Shown: in pieces, positions 7,493-15,435 of the stretch
Layout of the letters: every line of letters starts with the position of its first letter
Numbering within the stretch: the stretch's first letter is position 1
DNA from: Flammeovirgaceae bacterium UBA5008
GTDB taxonomy: Bacteria > Bacteroidota > Bacteroidia > Cytophagales > Cyclobacteriaceae
Length of the DNA: 19,608 bases
Assembly (NCBI GenBank): GCA_002398365.1
Contig: DGYK01000051.1
Span: 3,983-23,590, forward strand
Direction of reading: 5' to 3'
Notes under the pieces: generated by a model
What the model saw: only the letters and a program-made list of their open reading frames with translations
What the model was told of the DNA's origin: nothing
Databases searched by the model: none
Translations under genes and position numbers: made by a program

Positions 7493-7726
7493 ATGGAAAC
7501 AAATCTACTAGCCAGAATCACATCGGACACCAAAATATGTGGTGGAAAACCGTGTGTTCGGGGTATGCGAATCAGAGTGGTTGATGTGCTGGAATTATTA
7601 GCTTCCGGATTATCTCCACAACAGATTATTACCGAAGAACTTCCTGATTTGGAAGAAGAAGATATTCGGGCTTGCCTTATTTATGCTGCTTCTAAAGTAA
7701 ATCATCCGGTTTTGGTAGCGGCATGA
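7493..7726 (+). CDS. DUF433 antitoxin-like protein
   Basis: A 77-residue DUF433 protein, the probable antitoxin of a two-gene module. Family hallmarks are visible: residues 8-29 read RITSDTKICGGKPCVRGMRIRV, the 'GGKP.IRG.RI.V' core, followed by VVDVLELLASGLSPQQI and LPDLEEEDIRACLIYAA, the helical 'yP.L...dI.aal.yA' tail. The fold is homeodomain-like and DNA binding is often assumed; autoregulation of the pair is inference. The stop overlaps the next gene's ATG by 4 nt (ATGA), so the two are translationally coupled. Both genes run opposite to the flanking guaA and TPR/bipA genes, consistent with acquisition as a cassette. Confidence 0.88.
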   Translation: METNLLARITSDTKICGGKPCVRGMRIRVVDVLELLASGLSPQQIITEELPDLEEEDIRACLIYAASKVNHPVLVAA

Positions 7727-8052
7727 CGCTTCTCCTAGATGTTCATCTTTCTCCTTTCATCACCCACTGGGTTGAAGAAACATTCCAAGTTAAATGCATC
7801 TCATTTCATCATTTAGACTGGCAAAGATTACCAGACGAGATTGCCTTTCAAAACGCCAAAGCGATGAATGCAGTAGTGCTTACGAAAGATGAAGACTTCA
7901 CCGTTTTGCTTTCAAAACATAAAGCACCACCTAAAATAATTTGGCTAACATGCGGAAACACTTCTAAACAACGTTTGAAGGAAATTCTATTGCTTCATTT
8001 AAAAGAAGCTATTCAGTTGTTAGACACGAATGATTTAGTAGAAATAAAGTAA
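7723..8052 (+). CDS. DUF5615 PIN-like toxin candidate
   Basis: A 109-residue DUF5615 (PIN-like) protein, the likely toxin partner of the DUF433 protein. The N-terminus LLLDVHLSPFI carries the first acidic residue Asp6. LPDEIAFQNAKAMNAVVLTKDEDF supplies Asp38/Glu39 and the conserved Lys55-Asp56-x-Asp58-Phe59, and PPKIIWLTCGNTS matches the 'PP.viwL..GN.s' motif. PIN-like folds are metal-dependent nucleases, so RNA cleavage is the expected activity, but toxicity for this family is less well established than for VapC. The usual 'LLDENLSP' start is LLLDVHLSP here, so one common acidic position is replaced. It ends 19 nt from the convergent TPR gene. Confidence 0.85.
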   Translation: MTLLLDVHLSPFITHWVEETFQVKCISFHHLDWQRLPDEIAFQNAKAMNAVVLTKDEDFTVLLSKHKAPPKIIWLTCGNTSKQRLKEILLLHLKEAIQLLDTNDLVEIK

Positions 8053-8057
8053 CATCT

Positions 8058-8075
8058 GTGAGAAACCAATCTCAC
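8058..8075. terminator. Small hairpin at a convergent junction
   Basis: GTGAGA (8058-8063) pairs with TCTCAC (8070-8075) across the loop AACCAA, between the stops of the DUF5615 gene and the TPR gene. The stem has only 6 bp and no good T-tract on either side, so it is at best a weak bidirectional terminator. Confidence 0.25.
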
Positions 8076-8938
8076 TTATACACCTCGTAGCAATACTCCT
8101 TCAAATAATCTCCGGCATCATCTTCCCCTGCGTTGAAAGCTTTGGTGAGCAAGCGGCAGCCTTCGTCTGTGCGCTTGAGTTGAATGAGGGCCATGCCTTT
8201 GTACAGCCAAGCATTGGAGTTTTCACTATTGAGCAAGAGGGCCAAATCCAAGTAGTCAATTCCGCGCTGGTATTGTTCTAATTCCAAACAAAAAGAACCT
8301 GCGTATAGATAAGCCGGTTCATAGGCGGGCTCTAATTCGATTGATTTATTGATGCATTGAAAGGCACTGTCGGCCTGCTCCATTGAATAATAGGCGAGTG
8401 CCAAATTGGTTTCGAGTTCGGCATCGTCCATTACGCTTCGAACCATTAACAAATCCGATTTTGCCTTGGCATATTCACCGCGTTGTATTTGAATGGATCC
8501 GCGCCATTTGACTAACTCTAAATTATCGGGTTGCAATTCAAATGCTCGGTCGATGCTTTCCACTTGCTTCTCTTGTTCACCGATTTGACCGAAAATGAAA
8601 GCGCGTAAAATATGCGCTTGTGACACCTGAGGATATTGTGCAATAAATACATCCAAATCTTTTAGTGATGACTCAAAATCTTCCGAATAGTAATAGGCTA
8701 TAGCGCGTTTATAAACAGGTCGATAATCGGATTTCTCTTTTAACCCAGAGGTTTTGATTACGGACGAATACAAATCAATCGCCTTCTCGAATTGACGTTG
8801 CTCCATCAATGTATCGGCTTTTGCTTCTAATTGATTACTCTGTGCGAAAGTACCGGAGCAGATAAAAACAAAAATGACCAAGCTCATGAAGAACTTGGTC
8901 AAGTTTCGATAGTGAATTAAATGAGTCACACGTGACAC
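8072..8938 (-). CDS. Secreted TPR-repeat protein
   Basis: Up to 288 residues. A signal peptide (FFMSLVIFVFICSGTFAQ, cut near residue 32) is followed by about six tetratricopeptide repeats, for example KADTLMEQRQFEKAIDLYSS, SFCLELEQYQRGIDYLDLAL and NSNAWLYKGMALIQLKRTDE. TPRs are protein-protein scaffolds; the partner is unknown, and the location is periplasm or outer membrane. The start is uncertain: the longest frame opens with GTG at 8938, another GTG lies at 8929, a TTG at 8902 would give the neat signal peptide MTKFFMSLV, and the only ATG (8887) would leave no basic n-region. It begins at most 16 nt after the bipA stop, so it is probably cotranscribed with bipA. Confidence 0.8.
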   Translation of the reverse strand: MSRVTHLIHYRNLTKFFMSLVIFVFICSGTFAQSNQLEAKADTLMEQRQFEKAIDLYSSVIKTSGLKEKSDYRPVYKRAIAYYYSEDFESSLKDLDVFIAQYPQVSQAHILRAFIFGQIGEQEKQVESIDRAFELQPDNLELVKWRGSIQIQRGEYAKAKSDLLMVRSVMDDAELETNLALAYYSMEQADSAFQCINKSIELEPAYEPAYLYAGSFCLELEQYQRGIDYLDLALLLNSENSNAWLYKGMALIQLKRTDEGCRLLTKAFNAGEDDAGDYLKEYCYEVYK

Positions 8939-8954
8939 TTTTAAATGTAAAGAA

Positions 8955-10778
8955 TTAAGCCGTTGCTGTTGCTTTGTTAGCGTAGCGCTTACGATCGGTT
9001 TCGTTCAAATAAATTTTACGCAAGCGAATGGACTTCGGAGTTACCTCTACATACTCATCACCTTGTATGTATTCTAAGGCTTCTTCCAATGAGAATTTAG
9101 TAGCCGGGCGAATGGTCATTTTTTCTTCCGAGCCGGTTGCTCGCATGTTGGTCAGCTTTTTGGTCTTCGTAATGTTGATTACCAAATCTCCGCTGCGGTT
9201 GTTCTCACCTACTACTTGTCCCTCGTATACTGCATCGCTCGGGTCAACAAAGAATTTACCGCGATCTTGCAAGTTGTGTAAGCTGTAAGGAATGGCTTCG
9301 CCTTGTTCCATACAAATCAATGAACCATTGATACGTCCCGGAATTTCGCCTTTGTAAGGCTGATATTCTTTGAAGCGGTGTGTAACGATGGCTTCACCTG
9401 CCGTTACGTTCAACAAGTAGTTTCTCAAACCAATGATACCACGAGCCGGAATCATGAATTTCAAAATCATGCGGTCTGCTTTTGGCTCCATGTTGGTCAT
9501 CTCGCCTTTGCGTTGTGAAACCGTTTCAATCGCCTTTCCGGCTACTACTTCCGGTAAGTCGATAGTTAATTCTTCCATAGGCTCGCACTTCACACCATCA
9601 ATTTCCTTGAAGATTACTTGTGGCTGACCAATTTGCAATTCGTATCCTTCTCTGCGCATCGTTTCAATCAACACCGACAAGTGCAATACTCCGCGACCAA
9701 ACACGAGAAAGCTATCGGCAGAGCCGGTATCTCCTACTTTAAGCGCGAGGTTCTTTTCTAATTCTTTATCTAAACGATCTTTGATGTGACGTGAGGTAAC
9801 GAATTTACCTTCCTTTCCATAGAATGGTGAGTTGTTGATAGTAAACAACATACTCATGGTTGGCTCATCAATTTTAATAGACTTCAATGCCTCCGGTTTT
9901 TCCAAATCAGAAACGGTATCACCAATTTCAAATCCTTCTAAACCAACCAAGGCACAAATATCACCGGCTTTTACTTCTTCTACTTTCTTCTTGTCAAAGC
10001 CTTCGAACACGTAAACCTCTTTGATACGTGTTTTTACTATCGCACCGGTATCGCGTTTTACCAAGGCAACAGGTTGCCCTGCCTTGACACTACCGCGTTG
10101 AATACGTCCAATCGCCACACGACCGATGTATGAAGAGTATTCTAAAGAAGTGATCATTAATTGAGTTGGCCCGATGTCAATTTTGGGAGCCGGAATGAAT
10201 TTGATAACACCTTCAATCAAAGCGTTGATATCGGTGGCTGGTTTTTTCCAATCATCGCTCATCCAACCTTGCTTAGCCGATCCGTAGAAGGTAGGGAAGT
10301 CCAATTGATCTTCGTTTGCATCGAGTGCAAACATCAGATCAAAAACAGATTCATGCACTTCATCGGGTGTACAGTTCTTCTTGTCAACTTTATTGATAAC
10401 CACAATTGGCTTTAAACCTAATTGCAATGCTTTTTGCAATACAAAGCGGGTTTGGGGCATCGGGCCTTCAAATGCATCGACCAACAAAAGGCAACCATCT
10501 GCCATGTTGAGTACGCGCTCTACTTCACCACCAAAGTCACTGTGACCGGGTGTATCAATTACGTTGATTTTATAGTCTTTGTAGCGAACGGATACGTTTT
10601 TGGCAAGGATGGTAATACCCCTCTCGCGCTCCAAGTCGTTGCTATCCATGATCAACTCACCAGGGTTTTCGTGATCTTTGAAGAGATGGCCTGCATGCAG
10701 CAGTTTATCAACTAAAGTGGTCTTTCCGTGGTCAACGTGAGCAATAATTGCGATGTTCCTGATTTTTTCAACTTCCAT
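8955..10778 (-). CDS. typA: Ribosome-associated translational GTPase TypA/BipA
   Basis: A 607-residue translational GTPase that acts on the ribosome, linked in other bacteria to 50S assembly and stress or cold growth. GTPase motifs: G1 AHVDHGKT 13-20, G2 in RERGITI 51-57, G3 DTPGHSDFGGEVE 75-87, G4 NKVD 129-132, and G5 GSAKQGW. EF-Tu-like domain II, two EF-G III/V-like domains (VLIETMRREGYELQIGQPQV; ARGIIGLRNYLLNVTAGEA) and the BipA-specific C-terminal region (GSLICMEQGEA to EALEYIQGDEYVEVTPKSIRLRK) follow. Length and order are canonical. A strong -7 box (10817-10824) lies about 39 nt upstream. The secreted TPR gene follows after 16 nt. Confidence 0.98.
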   Translation of the reverse strand: MEVEKIRNIAIIAHVDHGKTTLVDKLLHAGHLFKDHENPGELIMDSNDLERERGITILAKNVSVRYKDYKINVIDTPGHSDFGGEVERVLNMADGCLLLVDAFEGPMPQTRFVLQKALQLGLKPIVVINKVDKKNCTPDEVHESVFDLMFALDANEDQLDFPTFYGSAKQGWMSDDWKKPATDINALIEGVIKFIPAPKIDIGPTQLMITSLEYSSYIGRVAIGRIQRGSVKAGQPVALVKRDTGAIVKTRIKEVYVFEGFDKKKVEEVKAGDICALVGLEGFEIGDTVSDLEKPEALKSIKIDEPTMSMLFTINNSPFYGKEGKFVTSRHIKDRLDKELEKNLALKVGDTGSADSFLVFGRGVLHLSVLIETMRREGYELQIGQPQVIFKEIDGVKCEPMEELTIDLPEVVAGKAIETVSQRKGEMTNMEPKADRMILKFMIPARGIIGLRNYLLNVTAGEAIVTHRFKEYQPYKGEIPGRINGSLICMEQGEAIPYSLHNLQDRGKFFVDPSDAVYEGQVVGENNRSGDLVINITKTKKLTNMRATGSEEKMTIRPATKFSLEEALEYIQGDEYVEVTPKSIRLRKIYLNETDRKRYANKATATA

Positions 10779-10816
10779 AAATGCCCTATTCTAATGATTT
10801 TTAAGATTTGAGGGCG

Positions 10817-10824
10817 CAAAGATA
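10817..10824 (-). promoter_or_regulatory. -7 box TATCTTTG of the typA promoter
   Basis: On the minus strand the sequence reads TATCTTTGCGCCC, a textbook Bacteroidota -7 element (TAnnTTTG). Transcription would start a few nt downstream, giving a 5' leader of roughly 30 nt before the typA ATG at 10778. A TTTG at 10837-10840 is too close for a standard -33 element. Confidence 0.6.
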
Positions 10825-10927
10825 GCTTTAATTGGTCAAAATCAGGCATGAAGCGTATCATTTGTTGGAAAGTCAAAAAAGGCCATGAATCGATGTATTT
10901 CAATCGGAATAACTATTTATGAAAACA

Positions 10928-10956
10928 AAAATGTCAGACATATTGCCTGACATTTT
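10928..10956 (-). terminator. Intrinsic terminator after the small beta-barrel gene
   Basis: AAAATGTCAG (10928-10937) pairs with CTGACATTTT (10947-10956), a 10-bp stem with a 9-nt loop. Read on the minus strand, the stem is followed by a T-rich tail (TTTTTGTTTTC), as expected after the gene that stops at 10988. The near-symmetry means it could also act in the other direction. Confidence 0.7.
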
Positions 10957-10987
10957 ATCTATCATCTAATCTAGTTCCTATAAAGAA

Positions 10988-11476
10988 CTAATCTCTATTA
11001 AAATACAATGAGAATCCAACTGCTAATCCGAATGTTGAATTCTGAGAAGCATCTCCAGTTCCAACTTGGTAAGTCAGAGCAGGCTCAATCGATATGTTAT
11101 CCGTTAAGAACGCAGCATAACCACCTTCAAAGCTCAACAGACCAACGCTATTATTCCCATTTGATTTAGAGCTCGAATAGCCTGCACCAAGGAAATATTT
11201 ACCTGAAATATAATAGCGTCCAAACGCGCCAAAGGTGGTCTGATCGAATCCTCCAAATTTGGTTATGCCAATGTTTGCACCGAATGCCAGATTATCTGAA
11301 AAGAAATAACCTATTCTGGTATTTAGATTAAACAGGGTTTCTGAAGAGTTACCCGTTTTAACACTTTGAATTCCAGAGCTTGAAGATGCCCCAACGAGAA
11401 TCGTTCCTTGATTGATTTGGGCGGACGCATAGAATGTTATGAATACAAAACTGAGTGTAAGTAATTTTTTAATCAT
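10988..11476 (-). CDS. Small outer-membrane beta-barrel protein
   Basis: A 162-residue exported protein. The signal peptide MIKKLLTLSFVFITFYASAQ is cut after Ala-Ser-Ala. The mature part has about eight amphipathic strands (TRIGYFFSDNLAFGANIGIT; FGAFGRYYISGKYFLGAGYS; FGLAVGFSLYFNRD), the pattern of an OmpX/OmpW-like 'outer membrane protein beta-barrel' domain. The terminal strand is aromatic-rich. The function is unknown; such proteins are abundant in Bacteroidota. An A-rich stretch (AGAAAAAAAAT) sits just before the ATG in place of a Shine-Dalgarno. The gene stands alone and is followed by its own terminator. Confidence 0.8.
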   Translation of the reverse strand: MIKKLLTLSFVFITFYASAQINQGTILVGASSSSGIQSVKTGNSSETLFNLNTRIGYFFSDNLAFGANIGITKFGGFDQTTFGAFGRYYISGKYFLGAGYSSSKSNGNNSVGLLSFEGGYAAFLTDNISIEPALTYQVGTGDASQNSTFGLAVGFSLYFNRD

Positions 11477-11584
11477 ATTTTTTTTCTTTTAGTTAGGTTA
11501 ACCAATACGTGTGTTTTTATAAAATTGTTTCCTATCAAAAAAGCGAATTAGCATTCAGCTATATTCCTCGAATAATAACTCTTC

Positions 11585-11980
11585 TCACCCAATTACACCT
11601 CTTGCAATTAATGTTTCCAGCACTTTAGAGTCAACTTCTTCCAATTTATTGATGTAAAGACAACCCTTTCCAGTTTTGTATTTGCCGAGTTTCTTGAGTA
11701 GTGCAGTGTTTTCCACCGCTCCAGAAATGTAGAGTGCAAAGTTTTGCTTGCGAGGCGAAAAGCCAATCACAAACCAATTCAATTCCCTGCCACTGTCGTA
11801 TTTCAAAACTTTATCGCCCAATCCAATGATGGCAGAGCCCCACATCTTGGCCTTCGCCTTCGTTGCTTTCTCCATCATTTTCAAAATAGCGAATGCATCT
11901 TTTTGTTTTTGCGGATCATTCACCTTCTTCAAAAAGGCATCTACGCTCAGTTCGGTCTTTTTTGTTTTTAACTCTGCCAT
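11585..11980 (-). CDS. DUF1801 family protein
   Basis: A 131-residue cytosolic protein of the DUF1801/YdhG-like family, related to the iron-chaperone (frataxin-like) fold superfamily; the biochemical role is not established. Recognisable stretches are SVDAFLKKVNDPQKQKDAF near the start, the central MWGSAIIGLGDKVLKYDSG (residues 46-64), NWFVIGFSPRKQNFALYI, and the C-terminal LGKYKTGKGCLYINKLEEVD followed by LETLIARGV. There is no signal peptide. It is 108 nt from the beta-barrel gene on the same strand and is divergent from the short-chain dehydrogenase gene at 12093. No promoter is clearly visible. Confidence 0.87.
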   Translation of the reverse strand: MAELKTKKTELSVDAFLKKVNDPQKQKDAFAILKMMEKATKAKAKMWGSAIIGLGDKVLKYDSGRELNWFVIGFSPRKQNFALYISGAVENTALLKKLGKYKTGKGCLYINKLEEVDSKVLETLIARGVIG

Positions 11981-12046
11981 GGCATTTAGAATCTAATCGA
12001 CATGTTAATTTAATACATTCAGCTCATACGAGGTACATGAATTTTG

Positions 12047-12053
12047 TAATTTG
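12047..12053 (+). promoter_or_regulatory. Weak -7-like box TAATTTG before the SDR gene
   Basis: TAATTTG resembles the TAnnTTTG element with one spacer base missing, 39 nt before the ATG at 12093. It is the only candidate in the divergent region 11981-12092. Low confidence. Confidence 0.25.
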
Positions 12054-12092
12054 CCTGACGAACTATCCCTACGAATGAATCGTTAACACACT

Positions 12093-12779
12093 ATGGCTAA
12101 AAAAATTCTAATAACCGGTGCGCAGGGTAATCTGGGCAAGGCTTGTGTAGAGAAATTTCTTCAAAGTGGCGATCCGGTTTTCGCCTTGACTACACCCGGA
12201 AAAGAAGAAAAATCGGAATCGGTCAACCATCTCTCATTCGGTGTTGATTTAAGCCATGAAGAAGAGGTGGAAAAACTGGTAAAATCGCTGATTCAAAAAT
12301 ATCAAACTATCGATGCTGCGGTTTTAACAGTTGGTGGCTTCGCCATGGGATCGATTCACAACACCGATCAAATCGCGTTGCAAAAAATGATTGATCTTAA
12401 CTTTTATACTTCTTATTTCATTGCGAGGGCAGTTTTCCAACAAATGATGAAGCAAGGTCATGGACGAATTGTTTTCATTGGTGCCCGGCCCGCACTGGAT
12501 GCACAGCAAGGAAAAAACACATTGGCCTATTCGCTCAGCAAATCGATGATTTTCAAATTGGCCGAGCTATTAAATGCGGAAGCCAAAGGAAATAATGTAA
12601 CCGCCACTGTGATTGTGCCCAGCACGATTGACACACCTCTGAACCGCCAATCCATGCCCGATGCACACTTTGAGGACTGGGTAACTGCAGAAGAAATTGC
12701 AGATACCGTTCATTTCGTGGTTTCCGACTCCGCACGTGCATGGCGCGAACCGATCATCAAACTATATCACAACGCCTAA
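12093..12779 (+). CDS. Short-chain dehydrogenase/reductase
   Basis: A 228-residue classical-type SDR, cytosolic, probably NAD(P)-dependent; the substrate is unknown. The Rossmann nucleotide motif is TGAQGNLG at residues 8-15. The active-site Tyr146-x3-Lys150 lies in LAYSLSKS. The usual catalytic Ser, about 13 residues before the Tyr, is absent: the strand reads GRIVFIGARPAL, with Pro at that position. Some SDRs, such as dihydropteridine reductase, work with Tyr-Lys and no Ser, so activity is still likely. The S41 peptidase gene follows 72 nt later on the same strand. A QDPR-like reductase is possible but not shown. Confidence 0.88.
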   Translation: MAKKILITGAQGNLGKACVEKFLQSGDPVFALTTPGKEEKSESVNHLSFGVDLSHEEEVEKLVKSLIQKYQTIDAAVLTVGGFAMGSIHNTDQIALQKMIDLNFYTSYFIARAVFQQMMKQGHGRIVFIGARPALDAQQGKNTLAYSLSKSMIFKLAELLNAEAKGNNVTATVIVPSTIDTPLNRQSMPDAHFEDWVTAEEIADTVHFVVSDSARAWREPIIKLYHNA

Positions 12780-12809
12780 AACCCTTTCCAGCAATTTCAC
12801 AACTTCCTG

Positions 12810-12817
12810 TATCTTTA
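12810..12817 (+). promoter_or_regulatory. Candidate -7 box TATCTTTA before the S41 peptidase gene
   Basis: Seven of eight positions could fit TAnnTTTG (the last base is A instead of G), 34 nt before the ATG at 12852, in the 72-nt gap after the SDR gene. It could give the peptidase-hydrolase pair its own promoter. Confidence 0.35.
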
Positions 12818-12851
12818 AGGTTTGAATGATACGGAACCAATCTAATAAAAG

Positions 12852-14498
12852 ATGAAAAGAAAAGCATGGGTCGTGTTGATAGTGATAAGTGGGATTGCCT
12901 TCTTTTCGTTTACGGCTCCGGTAGACCGCTATTTCGAAATCGCCAAGAATCTGGACATCTTCGCCTCGCTCTTTAAAGAGGTCAATAATTTGTATGTGGA
13001 TGAAGTGAGCCCGACCAAAATGGTGCACACAGGCATTGATGCCATGCTCAACTCGTTAGATCCGTATACGAACTACATTTCCGAAGATCAGGTGGAAGAT
13101 TTCCGCACAATGAACACCGGGCAATACGGAGGCATTGGTGCGTTAACGCGAACCTATAACAACCGCACGGTGGTGACGATGGTATATGAATCGTATCCTG
13201 CTTATAAAAACGGATTGCGTATCGGAGATGAAGTGATCAAAATGGATGGAATCGAGCTAGCAAAGTTGACGCAGGAAGAAGCCAACCACCTGATGCGTGG
13301 ACAGGTTGGCACTGTGGTGAAACTGTCGGTGAAGCGTTTTGGCAAAGATCAATTAATCGATTTGGAATTTAAGCGCGAGAAAATAAAAATCAGTAACGTG
13401 CCTTACTTTGGGATGATTGCATCGGATGTGGGGTACATTCAGTTGACGGAGTTTACCAGTGAAGCCGGCAAAGAAGTAAAAAACGCTTTGGTCAATTTGA
13501 AAGAAAAAGGAGCGAAATCAATTGTACTTGACTTACGCGGCAATCCGGGCGGTTTGTTGTTTGAAGCCGTTAATATTTGTAACCTGTTTTTGCCGAAAGG
13601 AAAAAAGGTGGTGGATACGAAAGGCAAACTGCAAGAAAACAATATCACGTACGAAACTTTGAATCCTCCGGTTGATTTGGAAATTCCGGTGGCTGTGCTC
13701 ATCAATCGCGGAAGCGCTTCTGCTTCTGAAATTGTTGCGGGAACTTTGCAAGATTATGATCGGGCAGTCATTTTAGGCGAGCGCTCTTTTGGCAAGGGAT
13801 TGGTGCAAGTGAGTAGACCTCTCTCCTACCACGCGCAAGTAAAAATTACTACCGCGAAATATTATACTCCAACAGGTCGCTGCATTCAGGTTTTAGATTA
13901 CACACATCGTAGAGAAGATGGCAGTGCCGGTGTCGTGCCCGATTCCATCAAAAAAGAATTCAGAACTACTAATAACCGAAAAGTATACGATGGAGGAGGA
14001 ATTGATCCAGATGTAAAACTCAATACACAAGAAGCTTCTGCTGTTACACAAGCATTGTTTGTCAGCGGTCATCTTTTTGACTATGCTACACTCTATGCCT
14101 CGAAGCATAGTAGTATACCGGAACCGAAAAAATTTAACTTGAGCGACTCCGAGTATACCGAGTTTATTACGTGGATGAAGGGAAAGGCATATACCTATGA
14201 AACCGAAATGGAAGATAACCTGAAGAAGTTGACCGAAGTGGCGCACCAGGAAAAGTATTATAATGATCTTAAAAATTCCATCGAGCAACTTCAGCATCAA
14301 ATCAAGGAAAGCAAAAAGAACGACCTAGTCATTTACAAAGAGCAAATCAAAACACTGTTGGAAGAAGAAATTGTGGCCCGATATTATTTGGAAAAAGGAG
14401 CCGTTGAATCGCGTTTTAAAAATGATGTAGAGATCAAAAAATCGATCGACTTACTCCACAATCTGGCGGAATACAAAAAAATCCTAAGCATCAATTAA
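12852..14498 (+). CDS. S41 carboxy-terminal processing peptidase
   Basis: A 548-residue CtpA/Prc-type serine protease that cleaves proteins near their C-termini in the periplasm. An N-terminal hydrophobic segment (about 6-22) acts as signal or anchor. Next come a helical segment with the family's LDPYTNYIS (69-77), a PDZ domain (about 92-175; YGGIGALTR, GLRIGDEVIKMDG) and the S41 core. The catalytic pair is Ser290 in NRGSASASEIV and Lys315 in SFGKGLVQ; their 25-residue spacing equals that of E. coli Prc (Ser430/Lys455). The substrate-binding LDLRGNPGG is at 227-235. About 120 residues at the C-terminus are charged and helical. The alpha/beta hydrolase gene starts 7 nt after the stop, indicating an operon. 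Confidence 0.95.
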   Translation: MKRKAWVVLIVISGIAFFSFTAPVDRYFEIAKNLDIFASLFKEVNNLYVDEVSPTKMVHTGIDAMLNSLDPYTNYISEDQVEDFRTMNTGQYGGIGALTRTYNNRTVVTMVYESYPAYKNGLRIGDEVIKMDGIELAKLTQEEANHLMRGQVGTVVKLSVKRFGKDQLIDLEFKREKIKISNVPYFGMIASDVGYIQLTEFTSEAGKEVKNALVNLKEKGAKSIVLDLRGNPGGLLFEAVNICNLFLPKGKKVVDTKGKLQENNITYETLNPPVDLEIPVAVLINRGSASASEIVAGTLQDYDRAVILGERSFGKGLVQVSRPLSYHAQVKITTAKYYTPTGRCIQVLDYTHRREDGSAGVVPDSIKKEFRTTNNRKVYDGGGIDPDVKLNTQEASAVTQALFVSGHLFDYATLYASKHSSIPEPKKFNLSDSEYTEFITWMKGKAYTYETEMEDNLKKLTEVAHQEKYYNDLKNSIEQLQHQIKESKKNDLVIYKEQIKTLLEEEIVARYYLEKGAVESRFKNDVEIKKSIDLLHNLAEYKKILSIN

Positions 14499-14505
14499 TC
14501 TAACC

Positions 14506-15381
14506 ATGCGATTGAAAGTGTATAAATCGCTAGTCATTACGCTGGGTAGTTTCCTTTTACTTTTATTAATCATGGATTCGTGTATGCAGTTTCGCATGAG
14601 CAAAAAAGAAATAAACACTTTCTTTCAAACGAAAGAGAAAAAAGGCACGATCCACCAATACACACAAGCGCATCAAACCATCAATTACCTTCAAGTAGGA
14701 GACACTGATTTGCCTTTAGTTATATTTGTTCACGGTTCTCCGGGATCACTCAGTGCCTTTATTGATTTTATGGGTGATACAGCCTTGCTACAAAAAGCGC
14801 AACTTATTTCAGTCGATCGTCCTGGCTTTGGTCAATCGAACTTTGGAAGAGCAGAAAAGTCGGTGAAGAACCAAGCTGCGTTTCTTTTACCTATTCTTGA
14901 AAAACATAAAAACAATCGCCCGATTATTTTAGTAGGTCACTCGCTGGGCGGTCCAGTCATTGCGCGAATGGCGATGGATTATCCGGATTTAGTAGATGGT
15001 TTGATCATCGTTGCCGGATCGATCGACCCGGATTTAGAACCGAATGAGACTTGGTTTCGAGCGCCTCTGGCTACTCCATTTTTAAGATGGATTCTCCCAC
15101 GTTCGTTTCGTGCTTCCAACGATGAAATCTATCACCTGAAACCTGAGCTGCAAGATATGCTTGCCTTATGGCCACAAATCAAAGCCCGAACTATTGTCAT
15201 TCAAGGAAAGAAAGATTCGCTAGTAGATCCGGGCAATGCCGATTTTGCAAAAAAAATGATGACGAACGCGAAAGTTGATTTAGTAGTAGTAGATGACATG
15301 AATCATTTTGTTCCGTGGTCGCATCCACAATTAATTCGTCAGGCTGTTTTAAAATTAATTGACGAGCTTCCTAAAAAGTAA
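14506..15381 (+). CDS. Alpha/beta-fold hydrolase, membrane-anchored or exported
   Basis: A 291-residue alpha/beta hydrolase. The oxyanion-hole motif VHGSPGS is at 75-81 and the nucleophile elbow GHSLGG at 144-149 gives Ser146. The acid is probably Asp237 (GKKDSLVDP) and the base His267 (DMNHFVPW), so the triad looks complete. Residues 8-23 are strongly hydrophobic and followed by DSC, so the protein is probably anchored or exported; this is only a poor lipobox. The substrate cannot be predicted; esterase or lipase-like activity is the general expectation. It lies 7 nt after the S41 peptidase gene and is convergent with glnN. Confidence 0.9.
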   Translation: MRLKVYKSLVITLGSFLLLLLIMDSCMQFRMSKKEINTFFQTKEKKGTIHQYTQAHQTINYLQVGDTDLPLVIFVHGSPGSLSAFIDFMGDTALLQKAQLISVDRPGFGQSNFGRAEKSVKNQAAFLLPILEKHKNNRPIILVGHSLGGPVIARMAMDYPDLVDGLIIVAGSIDPDLEPNETWFRAPLATPFLRWILPRSFRASNDEIYHLKPELQDMLALWPQIKARTIVIQGKKDSLVDPGNADFAKKMMTNAKVDLVVVDDMNHFVPWSHPQLIRQAVLKLIDELPKK

Positions 15382-15391
15382 AGAAAAAAAA

Positions 15392-15417
15392 AGAGGCTTC
15401 CGTTTCCGGAAGCCTCT
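15392..15417 (-). terminator. Strong intrinsic terminator of glnN
   Basis: A perfect 11-bp stem AGAGGCTTCCG / CGGAAGCCTCT with a TTTC loop. On the minus strand it is followed by a run of nine T's, the canonical form for ending glnN transcription 19 nt after its stop. On the plus strand no T-tract follows, so it serves the alpha/beta hydrolase gene poorly. Confidence 0.9.
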
Positions 15418-15435
15418 GATCGTTTACAGAACTTA

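Noticed and set aside
12852..14498. The long C-terminal extension of the S41 peptidase as a fusion
   Set aside because: A charged helical tail of this size is, to my knowledge, common in Bacteroidota members of the family, and total length near 550 residues is usual.
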